NCBI GenBank assembly: GCA_965178125.1
Contig: OZ237749.1
Coordinates: forward strand, 1,136,552 to 1,200,551
Reading direction: 5' to 3'
Length of the DNA: 64,000 nucleotides
Source: Bilabrum cf. latius
Taxonomy: Eukaryota > Bigyra: Bicosoecida > Bigyra > Bicosoecida
Within the stretch, counting starts at the first letter, position 1, and each line of letters starts with the position of its first letter. The notes under the pieces are model-generated. The model ran no database searches and was not told the DNA's origin. It was given only the letters and a program-made list of their open reading frames with translations. The translations under genes and the position numbers were made by a program. Positions 1 to 9,937 of the stretch are shown piece after piece.

Positions 1-1
1 C

Positions 2-1111
2 TTGCGGGGCCCCATTTCCCGCGAGCAGCTGGCCTCCTGGCTCAAGGACCATGCGGTGCGCAGGTGGGTCCAACCGGCGGTGCGGCAATGCGTCCGTATT
101 GCGGCACAGGCCGGCGCCAGCGGCAGGGACGGGCGTGCTGGCGGGCCAGCTAGCCTCCTCGACAGCGCCGAGCGATTCCTGCGGGTGGATGCCACTCATG
201 ACGGGGCCGTGGTCCTGGCGGGGCGCATGAGAGCTGTTCTGCTGCTGGCGCATAGGTGGCCAGGGCGAGCTTTCTAGTGCGGGCTGGAGCCGAGAAGGCA
301 CCTGCGCACGGAGATCGCCGAGCTGGATGCCTTGCTGGAAGAGGCACGAGCAGCCGCTGCATCCTCCCAGCACAGAGACGGGTCCATGCGAGGCTCTCGC
401 TCTCGAGGTCGAGGCACCCAAACGAGCAAGAAGAAAATGGAAAAGAGAAGCAATGAGGAGCGCCAGAGCCAGACGGGTGCGGGAGACTTCTATGGGGCCC
501 CACCCACTTCCGGCAAAGGTTCGGTTGGCAATCAGCTGGCAGATTGGCTGGTTCGCACGCACCGCCGTTTTTTATCTGATAGCAGTGCCCGTGCCATGCC
601 CCTGCACGAAGTGATGGTACTGGGCGAGGGGGCGGTGCGAGGAGGCATAGAGGAGGCAAGAGAGACGGGTGATGCGGTGGCATGCACGCGGCGGGAGCTG
701 CTGCGGCCTTCGGAGCGACTGGGGGCGCAGCGCGGGCCCATGCACTCTCTGTGGCCGGATGCGAGCGTGCTTGCAGGGGTGCTGGAGGGGAAGGGCAGGT
801 TCGCGTCAATGCGGGGCGTGCTGGGGGAGTTCGGAGACGCCGTCACGGGGCGAGCACGGGCAGGGGCAGGGGCAAAGGATGCGGTTGGGTCAGGTAAGGG
901 GGCAGGGCAGGGCGCCGGTGTGCAGCCCGAGCCCGATGCAGTGGTGGCTCGCTTCGGGCGCGCGCTGGAGGGACTGAGGGCGCAGGGTATGGTGGGGGCG
1001 GCGGGCAAGGGGGGCAGGGCGAGGAGGGTGCTAGCCAAGGGACCCGGGGGGCTGTCTGTCGGGGCGGAGAGCTGGCAGCGAAGGGGCAACGGGCGCGCGG
1101 GTGGGAGATGA
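2..1111 (+). CDS. ORC3: Origin recognition complex subunit 3, C-terminal part (partial)
   Basis: The 5' end lies outside the window. The frame is open from position 2 to a TGA at 1109-1111, with one in-frame TAG at 275-277 read as Gln. ORC3 is part of the complex that marks DNA replication origins in the nucleus. From memory of the family, three C-terminal blocks match: a PLHEVMVLGEGAVR block (family PLHE...), a segment ending in ASMRGVLGEFGDAV (family ...LINLYDW.EAF), and the last winged-helix stretch ARFGRALEGLRAQGMV (family ARF.RA..EL..LG). A low-complexity charged linker near residues 120-170 looks like an insertion. The stop codon lies inside a 39-bp tandem repeat. A search with the joined protein would settle it. 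Confidence 0.7.
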
Positions 1112-1224
1112 GGTGAAGCTGGCACTGGCTGCGTTTCAATAACAAAATGAGGTGAAGCTGGCACTGGCTGCGTGTCACGCACAAAATGAGGTGAAGCTGG
1201 CACTGGCTGCGTGTCACGCACAAA
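1108..1224. repeat. 39-bp direct repeat, three copies
   Basis: Three head-to-tail copies start at 1108, 1147 and 1186. Copy 1 differs from copies 2 and 3 by a few bases in its right half. The first copy contains the TGA stop of ORC3, so the array forms the start of its 3' flank. Confidence 0.9.
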
Positions 1225-1489
1225 GTGCGCGCCAACCGAAATGAACAAGATATTTTAAAGACCTGTAGATCTATGCAAGTGCTCCTACGAAGTCTTATGC
1301 ACGATCGATCGAGCACCCACTTGGATAAATCGATCGACCCAACGTGGCCAGAAGTCGTGGTTGCCAGTGGCTCCATGCAGCGCCCCCGCATCCTCATGAA
1401 CATGCAAGTGATCCCACTGCATTGCTGGCAGAGACTGGGGCTCAGACCCAACTGTGAACCGCCGCGCATCACTGATGGCATGATTCATC

Positions 1490-2305
1490 TCAATTCCACT
1501 GCGAGGCCCCGCCGAGCTCAATGGCCTCCATCTCCGCTTCCGATAGCTCTTTGCGCAAGAACAGCGGAGGCATGTCTAGCCAGTCCACTTCGGCCTTGCT
1601 CGGGGGCTCTGGTCGGGCTTCGTACGCCGCTGCCGAGCTGGGGCCGGCCTGGCTGCTGGCGCTGCTGCTGCCCCGGCCCTTGGACTGCACGGCCTCTCGG
1701 TTGGCCTTTCCGTGCCTGAACTGGATCAGGGGGACGCGGGCCCCGTGCTGAGAATCAGAAGGGGCAGAGGCGCTGCTTGTAGATGGGGATGACGCTGGCG
1801 CAGGGGCTGGGCTTGGCGCTGGGCTTGGCGCTGGGGCTGGTGCCGGGGCCGGTGCCGAGGAGGCCGCCTGCCCGTTGCCATCTGTATCCAAATCGAACAG
1901 CTGAGAGCCAACTTCAACGACTTCGCCTTCGTTGGCAAAAATTGTCTTGACTGTTCCGGACTGTGGCGATCGAACGTCCACCGTGACCTGCATAGGAGAG
2001 AGGTTTCAATATTTGCGGCACCAATGCTACCAACGGCTCACGTAGCAAAGCAGACAAGTAGTGCAACGGGAACAACGCACCTTATCGGTTTCAATTACCA
2101 TAATAACATCATCGGCTTTGACTGAGTCTCCAGACGCGGCGTGAACCTCAAGAATGGAGCCCTCTGTGATGCTGTCGCCAAGGCCGGGCACTGGAACGTT
2201 CACAATCGCCATCCATCGCCTTGACCCAGCCAGGGCTCCAAAGACAGATCGGCTGGACAAGATACACTATCTAGAAAATAATCTTTGGCCTGCACGAAGA
2301 GCCAT
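1490..2305 (-). CDS. KGD4: Mitochondrial lipoyl-domain protein fused to KGD4 (2-oxoglutarate dehydrogenase adaptor)
   Basis: Two exons (2305-2081 and 1987-1490, GT-AG intron 1988-2080) encode 240 aa and end in TGA. The N-terminus MALRAGQRLFSRQCILSSR looks like a mitochondrial presequence and contains one TAG-coded Gln. Residues about 33-112 are an E2-type lipoyl domain (VPGLGDSITEGS; lipoyl-lysine motif ETDK at Lys75, the last codon of exon 1). A long Ala-Pro linker follows. The C-terminus carries the two KGD4/MRPS36 signatures: VPLIQFRHGK (family TPLIKF) and RKELSEAEMEAIELGGA. There is no E2 acyltransferase domain. KGD4 is known to recruit the E3 subunit to the 2-oxoglutarate dehydrogenase core; here it carries its own lipoyl arm. 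It is divergent from RPL3. Confidence 0.85.
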
Positions 2306-2444
2306 CTCGTTTCGAAGCGTGGGTTTTTGGGTGTGCGAAAAACCGGACGAAACAGCACTGCACATTGATTGGAAAATACAGATTTTGTGCTAATCCGATC
2401 CGAGGACCACCAAATACACTATCGTCTTTAGGTACCTTAAGGAA
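2306..2444. promoter_or_regulatory. Divergent promoter region (KGD4 fusion / RPL3)
   Basis: The 139 bp between two outward-facing start codons must hold both promoters. I see no TATA box or other motif that I would defend. Confidence 0.5.
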
Positions 2445-3787
2445 ATGTCGCATCGCAAGTTCGAAGGTGAGATGTAAAATATGTAGAATATTCCAGATAT
2501 TTTAGCATGAGAAGCGCAGCCACGGCTGCGTGGTTAAGTAGATGTGCTAGCTGTGATTTGTTGGTCTCACTCACTTCTGTTCCTACTGCAGCTCCCCGCC
2601 ACGGATCTCTGGGCTTCCGCCCGCGCAAGCGCACCAAGAAGCACCGTGGCAAGATCCGCGCCTTCCCTCGCGATGATGCGTCCCAGAAGCCTCACCTGAC
2701 GGCGTTCATGGGCTACAAGGCCGGAATGACCCACGTCGTGCGCTACGTTGAGCGCGTCGGCTCGCAGCTGAACAAGCGCGAGGTTGTGGAGGCAGTCACC
2801 ATCATTGAGTGCCCTTCCATCAAGGTGGTGGGCCTCGTTGGCTACGTGGAGACCCCCCGCGGCCTGCGCACCCTGACCACCGTCTGGTCGCAGCACCTGT
2901 CGGAGGAGTTCAAGCGCCGCATGTACAAGAACTGGTGCCGGTCCAAGCAGAAGGCTTTCACCAAGTACAGCGAGAAATACGACGCTGCCCGCAAGGGATC
3001 CGAGGTGGACGCCGAGATCCAGCGCATCAAGGACTACTGCCAGGTCGTGCGCATCGTGGCCCACACCCAGCTGAGCAAGCTGCCCAACCTGCGCCAGAAG
3101 GCCGCACACGTGTTCGAGATCCAGGTGAACGGTGGCGCCAACGCCGCCGAGAAGGTGGACTACGTGCTGAACGATGCCAAGCTCTTCGAGAGCGAGGTGA
3201 ACGTGGGCGACCTCTTCACCGAGGGCGAGTTCATCGACACGATCGGAGCCACCAAGGGACATGGTATGGAGGGCGTGGTCACCCGCTGGGGCGTCAAGCG
3301 CCTTCCCAGGAAGTCCCATCGCGGTCTCCGCAAGGTGGCCTGCATCGGTGCGTGGCACCCTGCCCGCGTAGGATACCAGACGGCGCGTGCCGGCCAGCGC
3401 GGGTACCATCACCGTACTGAGCAGAACAAGCGCATCTACCGGATCGCCACTCCCCCCACGTTCGAGGAGCAGGCCGCCGGCAAGAAGGACACCACCGCCA
3501 CCACGGACCAGGACCTGACCGAGAAGGGCATCAACCCCCTGGGCGGATTCCCCCATTACGGTGTGGTGCGCAACACGTGGGTCATGATCAAGGGCGGCGT
3601 CGTCGGATCCAAGAAGCGCCCCGTCACCCTGCGCAAGTCCATCGTGGGCCGCACGCGCGGAGACAAGGAGCCCGTCAACCTGCGCTTCATCGACACCGCC
3701 TCCAAGTTCGGCCACGGCCGCTTCCAGACTGGCGAGGAGCGCGCCAAGTTCTACGGCAGCAAGAAGGCCGATGGTACCACCGAGTGA
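2445..3787 (+). CDS. RPL3: 60S ribosomal protein L3 (uL3)
   Basis: Exon 1 is only 22 nt (2445-2466, MSHRKFE plus one base). The intron is 2467-2591, and exon 2 runs to a TGA at 3785-3787, giving 405 aa, the usual length for eukaryotic L3. The start [20 protein letters not shown] and the block around [20 protein letters not shown] are diagnostic. The protein builds the peptidyl-transferase region of the large subunit. There is no TAG codon in the gene, and codons are strongly G/C-ending. This fits a highly expressed gene that avoids the reassigned codon, though one gene is weak evidence. Confidence 0.98.
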
Positions 3788-4252
3788 ATGTCTCCCTGGG
3801 CATGATCTTGCTCGCCCGGCGGTGGGCCTCGTGCTGGCTGCTCGGGCGCACGCGTGTCTCTGGCTGTTTTGTTGCTTGACAGGAAAACTCGGATTCACGA
3901 ACGATACCTTTCAACATGCTAGCAAGATGAGTTCATGCGTGCAAATGCAATCAAGCAAGGCTTTAAGTCTATCGTCGCGCCCACCGAGAGCGAGTGAGAG
4001 TCGCCAGCGAGGTGCAAGGAACTGCAGCGGCTGGATCCCATAATGTGCGGGCACTAACGAGTTTGGTACTGATGAAGCCACGAATCGGATTCGTAGTCAT
4101 GCTTGCTGTGTAACTCAATCAAGCCATCACCGCTCCAAATCTCGCGTAGCTGCATACCAGTACGCTGCGCGCCCGTCTCGGCGCTTGTCCGCGAGCGTGC
4201 ACTTCGCGGCACGAATGGGCAGGTTGCACAAGGCCTCTACCATATGATCGGC
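3788..4252. other. Intergenic region between convergent genes
   Basis: This 465 bp lies between the stop codons of RPL3 and CAP. Open frames here are short and unconserved in appearance. I see no gene; it should hold both 3' UTRs and polyadenylation sites. Confidence 0.6.
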
Positions 4253-5084
4253 TCATGCGTACAGCTCAGACACCTTGGTGTCCACCTTGTGGTCGGCCGT
4301 GACCTGGGACACGAACTGCTCCGGGATGGGGACCTCCTTCCACTCGGAGTCCTCCTTGTCCGTCTCGGGGAAGGAAACGTTCATGTCCGAGATCTTGGAC
4401 GTCACGATGGACGCGTCCCGGCTGGCATACGACAGGTAGATCACGATGCTGTCGGTTTTGTCGACCTGGAAGGTGGGGCACGTGGTCTTGACCTGGACCT
4501 TGACTCGGTCGCAGTCCACGATCTCGAACTGGGCGAGGGCGCCCTCGAACACAACCTGCACGTTCTTGCATGAAGCCATCTGCAGCGTCTTCACCTTCTC
4601 TCCGATGACGATGGTGCAGTTCTTGCAGTTGCTGATGTTGACCTCGTGCTCCTTCTTGACGCCGTCCTTCAGCTCGATCACCTTCTTCTCCCACTGGTAC
4701 TCAACGTTCCAGCGCTTGTCGTCCTTGCACTCCAGCACAGGGTCCTTCGGCGGCTTCTCTTCCACGACCTTCTCCTCACTGCTTTCACGCAAATAATTGA
4801 GAAGATACAAAATTACGTTGACTGCTAAGATCCACGAAGCTTCGCGTAGCTGTCGACACTTGACTCGTTGGCATCTTTAAGTCACCATCATTATTTCAGT
4901 TGGAAAAGACAAATATGAGAGCGTGCAACCGAGCGCGGAAACAAACCGCTATGCCTCACGTCTTCACGACGGAAGACTTCGCGCCTCTCTTTTTCTGCTC
5001 CTTCGTCACATGCTTCAGGCCTGCCGTCTTGCCGCTGCTCTGATCAATCTTGGAAATCTCCTTGAACAAGTCAGTGGACGCCAT
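4253..5084 (-). CDS. CAP: Short cyclase-associated protein (C-CAP only), actin-monomer regulator
   Basis: Exons 5084-4960 and 4778-4253 (intron 4779-4959; an alternative acceptor 3 nt away is also in frame) encode 216 aa ending in TGA. Exon 1 gives MASTDLFKEISK...GLKHVTKEQKK, like the region just before the C-terminal domain of CAP. Exon 2 is the beta-helical CARP domain (NISNCKNCTIVIGEKV ... TCPTFQVDKTDSIVIYLS) and ends in DTKVSELYA. The domain binds ADP-actin and helps recycle monomers. The N-terminal helical domain and WH2 region of animal and fungal CAP are missing, as in the short apicomplexan proteins. Divergent from clathrin light chain. Confidence 0.88.
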
Positions 5085-5238
5085 GTCTTCTCGATGCTGT
5101 GGAAATATGCGGAATAGTCGAGCCACGAATTCGCGGATCCTCAAATGTAGCGTGCTATTGGTGAATATCAATTCGTCGAGAGTTTCGCAGCAAGCGCCAA
5201 GACAATAATTGTACGACTTGTAGCACTCTCAGCCAAAC

Positions 5239-6498
5239 ATGGCTGACGGGGACTAGTTTATGGATGCTTCTGCACAGGAGTGAGAGATACCAACGTTCTT
5301 CTTGTCGGGTTATGCAAGGATCTGCTGGTCGCCACACAGCCACGGCTTGCATCCCAGTTGCCACGCACCGGTGTCGATCATCGCGTGGCCATGACCATGA
5401 TGGTCCAGTGTACTTAAATTGTACCTTTAAAGTCTGCGCATGTTTTACTTGGGTGCATGGACAACTGAGAATCACTGGGCGTCTTGCGTCGCCGAACGAT
5501 GTAGCTGTTCGGCAAGGGTGTCCCCGCCCGTGCAGAACCGCTACATTTTCTGGTGCGAACGTAATTCAACATCCAATTGTCGTATCCTTATCGCAGAGGG
5601 GGAGATATTTTCGGCGCGGATGGAGGCGACGACGGGGGTGATTTTATGGCAGGTGGCGGGGATGGATATGTTGCACCCGACGGCGGCGATGATATGTTAG
5701 GTGGCTCTCAGAATGGTAGTGCTGCTGTACCCGCAGCAATGCCTGCGGATTCTATGCCTTTGCCCGGGGATTCATCGGCCGGGGCGGCCGCGGGTGGCGC
5801 TGCGGATCCCATGGCGGGTATGGCTGCCATGGACGGAATGGCAGGAATGTCCTCGAAGCTAGCGTGAGTATTCGTTTCGACCCATGCTTCAGTACCATCT
5901 GCATTGTTGGCTGGTTTGCTGAGGCCTGATACACTTGCAAATTGCAGCGCCGGGCCCTGCACACGTGCACTCTTGACCCCTCGAGTCCTCGACATCCCGC
6001 CCTTGAGCCCCCTCTGATTGTGTGCCCGTATCCATGTCAACCCCTTTATCTGTCCGCAGTGAGTTTGAAGAGAAGTTTGCAGCCCAGGCTCGACAGAAGG
6101 ACGACGAGGAGCGGCAGCAGCGGGCGGAGCGACAGGCAGCCGCGGAGGAGGCCCTCAAGCAGTGGCTGGCTCAGCAGGACGAGGAGCTCGAATCTCGCAA
6201 GCGCAGGAACCGGGAGGACGAGGAGCACCAGCTCAAGGAGCTGGATGCGGAGGCGGACGGCGAGTCGTGGGTGCGTGTGTACAGCATGGCCGGGCTGGGG
6301 GCCGGGGGCAGCGGCGCGGCAGCGGGTGGCGCGGGGGCAAAGTCGTCGGACGGTGAAGGCAAAGAGAAGGGCAAAGGCAAGGGCAAGGATGCGAGCAGAG
6401 ATGCGCCTCGTATTCGGGAGCTGCTGATCCGGCTGAAGGCGGAGCCGCTCGCAGCTGCTGGGGAAGGTGCTGCTGCAGCTGCCGGCAAGAGCAGCTGA
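5239..6498 (+). CDS. CLC: Clathrin light chain
   Basis: Three exons (5239-5279, 5597-5863, 6060-6498; introns 317 and 196 nt) give 248 aa ending in TGA. Exon 1 reads MADGDQFMDASAQ with a TAG as Gln. An acidic Gly/Asp/Met-rich N-terminus is followed by a charged helix (EFEEKFAAQARQKDDEERQQ ... SRKRRNREDEEHQL), which is the heavy-chain-binding coiled coil. A C-terminal ESWVRVYSM ... RELLIRLKAEPL matches the conserved end of the family. It coats vesicles in endocytosis and post-Golgi traffic. A Gly/Ala/Lys-rich insertion sits just before the last motif. Identity rests on overall pattern because light chains diverge quickly. Confidence 0.8.
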
Positions 6499-6863
6499 AT
6501 TGTGTTGGTGCAATCGACCGCACGAGGCGGTCAGGACTCAGCTGCATGTGGCTCTCGCGTGATGCGATACATTGGTTCCAAGCAAAGACTTGCAGCCTTT
6601 GTGTGATGCTGGCGGTGGGCGTGCATGCTGTGATCTCAGCACACCTTATTTCATGCAAGCTTCACCCCCCGTGTTTGTCTTGCTATCGCGACTCGTGTCT
6701 TGCTATTACGACTCTTACCACATAATGGTACACATGTGGCTTGAATCAGGTAGCCGACTACCTCGGCTTCCGTCTGCACACACCGTGCACCCGGAATCGA
6801 ACGCAACCGGGTGGCTCGTGGAGGCCAGGAGAGCTGCTTATTTGTAAGCAATCAGATCTCACG
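6499..6863. other. Intergenic region, no confirmed gene
   Basis: This 365 bp lies between two plus-strand genes. On the minus strand, about 6725-6782 has splice-like borders (…GTGTGCAG before, GTAAGAG after) around an open frame. I could not connect it to a start or a next exon. Confidence 0.4.
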
Positions 6864-8153
6864 ATGAGTGTTGCTAAAGAAACGAGAAGCCCTGCTGATG
6901 GCGACCCTTGGTCTGCAACGATGGCACCTGCGTCCGGATATGGCGTGTTGCAGAGGGCTCTTTCAATGGGGAGGCGGGAAGCGTCAGGTTCTGGCGGCAT
7001 AGAGGCCATACGAAAGCAACTAGGTGTCCTGTAGCAGATAATCAATAGCTAGGGAGCCTGCAAGGAAGCTGTGCTGTTTTTGCAAACGCTGATTGCCTTC
7101 GGGGCAGAGGCTGTCCTGGAATCTGGCGGCTCGCCTTCGGTAGCACGACAAGCAATCGAAGCACTTTGCACCGCGTGCGATACAATTCCTGATGCTGTGA
7201 TTACTGCAGACGGAACACCCACGGAAGCTTTCAGAGGAGAGGGGCTGCGGCTGCTTGGGAGGTTTGCCAATGCAGTGCGTGCTCCGGCATAGCTGCGAGC
7301 AGCCATCCACGCGCATGCTGCTAGAGCGTATGCGAAGGCTGGACATTTCTCTGATAGTTCATAGCATTACTTGCGTGCAGGTGCGCCGGAAGAGCACGGA
7401 AAATGTTTATCATCGTGGAGCGAGACTCTGCCTGCCTCGGAGCGAGGCATGCTGTGGGCCAAGGCCGCCCTTCAGTGAGCACAGCTCAATGCCACACCCA
7501 TGAACCAAAGCATCTCGTGGCGGGAACGTATGCACCTACGCACAGCCTATCCCGACGACGTTTCCAATTGCACCAACACGCCGCCAAGCCCTTCCACTCC
7601 TCTTGGCTTCTCACTGCAGGTACGCGGCCAGGGGAAATCTCAGAGACGCAACCGCGCTGCTAGCCAGCCCATTCGCCGCCAGCTCGGATCCAAGCGCGGC
7701 AGCAGCAGGCCCAAAGCCTGCGGCGGGTGCCGCCTCTGGAGGTGCCGGCACTGGCTCCTCGGCTGCAGTGGCTGGCAGCAGCCCGCTAGCCATGGCGAGG
7801 GGGCTGCTGAAAGTGCTCGAGTACGACGCCCCTGACGTGTTCCGAGAGGTCGCAAGGGCCTTTCGTCCACTGGCCCGCGACCCGGACGTGTCCATCGTGA
7901 GAGGTTGCAGCAATGGACGAAACATGAGTCCCCTAGCTTGCTGCTCGCACTGCATGGGTGCCTCTCCCGCACGTCACGGTTGGAGCGCTGCCATGTGCCA
8001 CCTTCGCAACACCTTCACTTCAATGAGAAATGAATTGTCCAAGCCGCCCCGCAGCTACTGGATCACATTGGCAATCGATTCTATCCCGCAAATGCCGCGG
8101 ACAAGATGGCATCTGCCGCGATGTCATCCAGAGGAACAGCCGCCGGCCATTAA
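6864..8153 (+). CDS. GET4: GET4-like tail-anchored protein targeting factor
   Basis: Exons 6864-7474, 7620-7896 and 8055-8153 join in phase to 328 aa ending in TAA. Four TAG codons are read as Gln (7032, 7050, 7290 and about 7368). The protein is an all-helical repeat solenoid. The best family signals are the last third (GMLWAKAALQYAARGNLRDA, like family VLQFL..KN...A) and FRPLARDPDVSILLDHIGNR followed by FY, like family L.RDP.Y..YLD.IG.LFFG. GET4 with GET5 and GET3 delivers tail-anchored proteins to the ER. The N-terminal half is divergent, and an Ala/Gly-rich insertion separates the last helices. A profile search would confirm. Confidence 0.6.
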
Positions 8154-8446
8154 TTGTTCCTGCAGCTACCAACGAAATAAATTCGAACATTTCCTATAAC
8201 CATCGGTTTGGTTTCACCTCGTGCGCGCACTTGGTTGCGGGAAGAGCCAGCTAGGCCTCTATACGAACTTGCATCCATTCACGGGCCATCCACGCTGGAC
8301 TCAAGGTGCACTCGCTTCCAGCTGGCTTCAGCCGGAAATGTTCTATCAAAGCATCGTGACCTGTGTCGGCGAAGTGTAATGAGGGGTGTAATGGTGAAGG
8401 TTGACAGTCCTGGAAATGAAGAGGTGCAGTCGCAGGCAACCAGCAC

Positions 8447-8677
8447 TCACACTTGTTGCATGGCAAAGAAGCATATTCTATAAATTGGTCGACAAACATA
8501 ATGATACAGGAACGTAGCGATGGGGCGCAAGATGTTGTGTCGTATCCAGTCCCATATAGGAGAAATTATCGGAATCCATACGAACTAATAGAATGCCAAG
8601 GCCAACACCACCACAAGGATGAGAACAATAACAAGAACTGCAACAGCAGTTACGGGATCTGCCGGCAAAGAATTCAT
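8447..8677 (-). CDS. Small single-pass membrane protein (76 aa), unrecognised
   Basis: An intronless frame from ATG at 8677 to TGA at 8447-8449. It starts MNSLPADPVTA and has one strong hydrophobic segment of about 22 residues (Val/Ile/Leu-rich, residues 11-32), then FYQFVWIPIISPIWDWIR and a tyrosine/arginine-rich tail ending AMQQV. The TAG (Gln33) directly after the membrane segment hides the gene under the standard code. It is divergent from the methyltransferase at 8773, with 95 bp between starts, the common local arrangement. It resembles short inner-membrane or ER proteins in form only; I assign no function. Confidence 0.6.
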
Positions 8678-8772
8678 TTCTTCTGCAATCGTGAGACTAA
8701 TTTGTGTTGAGAAATCCTGATTCGGAATGCCGGGGGCCCCGTCTCCGCGCATTCAAAGCCCACCGTCTTTCA

Positions 8773-9843
8773 ATGCAACAAAGGATGATTACTGGTTCGC
8801 TTGGTTCACCTTCATTGCCCAACTATGGCTGCGCGTCGTACTGGGAAGAGCGGTACGCAGCAAATGCAGGCGAACATGAGTGGCACCTTTCTCCCGATAC
8901 TGTTTGGTCGAAATTGCATCCATTGATGCTTGAGCTGGCGTCGTCGGCGGGTCTGCGAGGAATACACGATCTGCGGGTGATTATTCCAGGGTGTGGCACA
9001 TCGTAGCTTGGCTGTCTGTTTGCGCGGAATGGGATCCGCAAGACAGCGTGTTTCGATGTATCTCCTGTCGCTATTTCATCGCAAAGAACCATGAAAGGGG
9101 CACCCAAAGAGATAGTATACCGAATTGGCGATGTAGCTAGCGTAGAAGCATATGGCGGACACGAAGCCATGGGCTCGTATCACATGGTAATCGACAAGGG
9201 TTTGCTGGATTCACTCCTTTGTAGCACTCCCTCGTCTGGAGTAGCCGCGTCTGCGTTGGAGCAGATGCATGCAAGCCTCATGCCTGGAGGTTTGTATGTA
9301 TTAATCACGCATGGCACTCCCGACACTCGCGGTCGGCTGCTTCGCTCGGGATCCCGTGCTCGATGGAGCAGCGTGCGCGTGCTTAGTCTGCCCCGGGAGG
9401 CCTCTTCCTCCCCCAAGAGCCCCACAGGTGCAGCTGCAACGGACGGTGCTGGATCTGACCGCTCTGACTGGGGCAAACAGCCGCAGAAGCGTGGTCCCAT
9501 GGGCATGGTGCACATATTTGTGTGCCAGAAGGCGCGGGGTTCGGCCAGCAGCTCGACTGGCAGCACTGGCAGACACGATGCCGAGGCTGGGCCCGCACTG
9601 GCAGCCGCTGTCGGTGTAGCGGGGGCTAGAGCTAGGGCTGGATTGGACCATGCAAGGGCAGCAAGAGGGGCGGGCAATGGCTCCGATGGATCCGCTCGGG
9701 CTGGTTCTAGCGCGGGCAGGGACAGCATGCCTGTCAGGGACAGAGTGGAGCAGGAACGACGTCCAGAGGTGCCCAGCGTGAAGACAGACTATGGCCGCGC
9801 ATCAGAGCTTGAAGCCAGCGGCTCCCGCCCGGGACATAGATAA
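8773..9843 (+). CDS. Class I SAM-dependent methyltransferase, EEF1AKMT4/METTL13-like
   Basis: A single open frame of 356 aa from ATG 8773 to TAA. Near the N-terminus PNYGCASYWEERYA ... HEWHL matches the start of the METTL13 N-terminal/EEF1AKMT4 group. Motif I is RVIIPGCGTSQLG, where the Gln is a TAG (9004-9006). The VIDKGLLDSLLC segment matches family V.DKGTLDA, and MPGGLYVLITH is the later strand. These enzymes methylate lysines or N-termini, with eEF1A a known target. About 140 C-terminal residues are low complexity (Ala/Gly/Ser/Arg) and unlike the family. ATG 8785 is a possible alternative start. Confidence 0.75.
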
Positions 9844-9937
9844 CGACTCTATTATTCTCTACTGATTGTGTCGGGTCCAAGCACACCTCACCGACAAGTG
9901 GCTCTCCCCCTCACATACATCCTCTCCCACGGTTCCC

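Noticed and set aside
2567-3898. 443-codon minus-strand frame opposite RPL3, and similar long antisense frames elsewhere (e.g. 10445-11206, 11279-12043)
   Set aside because: These are GC-rich shadow frames of confirmed genes, with no family signature.
6725-6782. Possible minus-strand internal exon between clathrin light chain and GET4
   Set aside because: Good splice borders, but I found no start exon and no convincing next exon.
6784-6830. tRNA-like TTCGATTCC T-loop on the minus strand
   Set aside because: The five-base T-stem does not pair, and no acceptor stem or D-arm could be folded around it.
7328-7380. A 53-nt intron in GET4 with GT-AG borders
   Set aside because: The unspliced frame (with two TAG as Gln) is open and gives the better GET4-like sequence; removing the segment breaks the phase.
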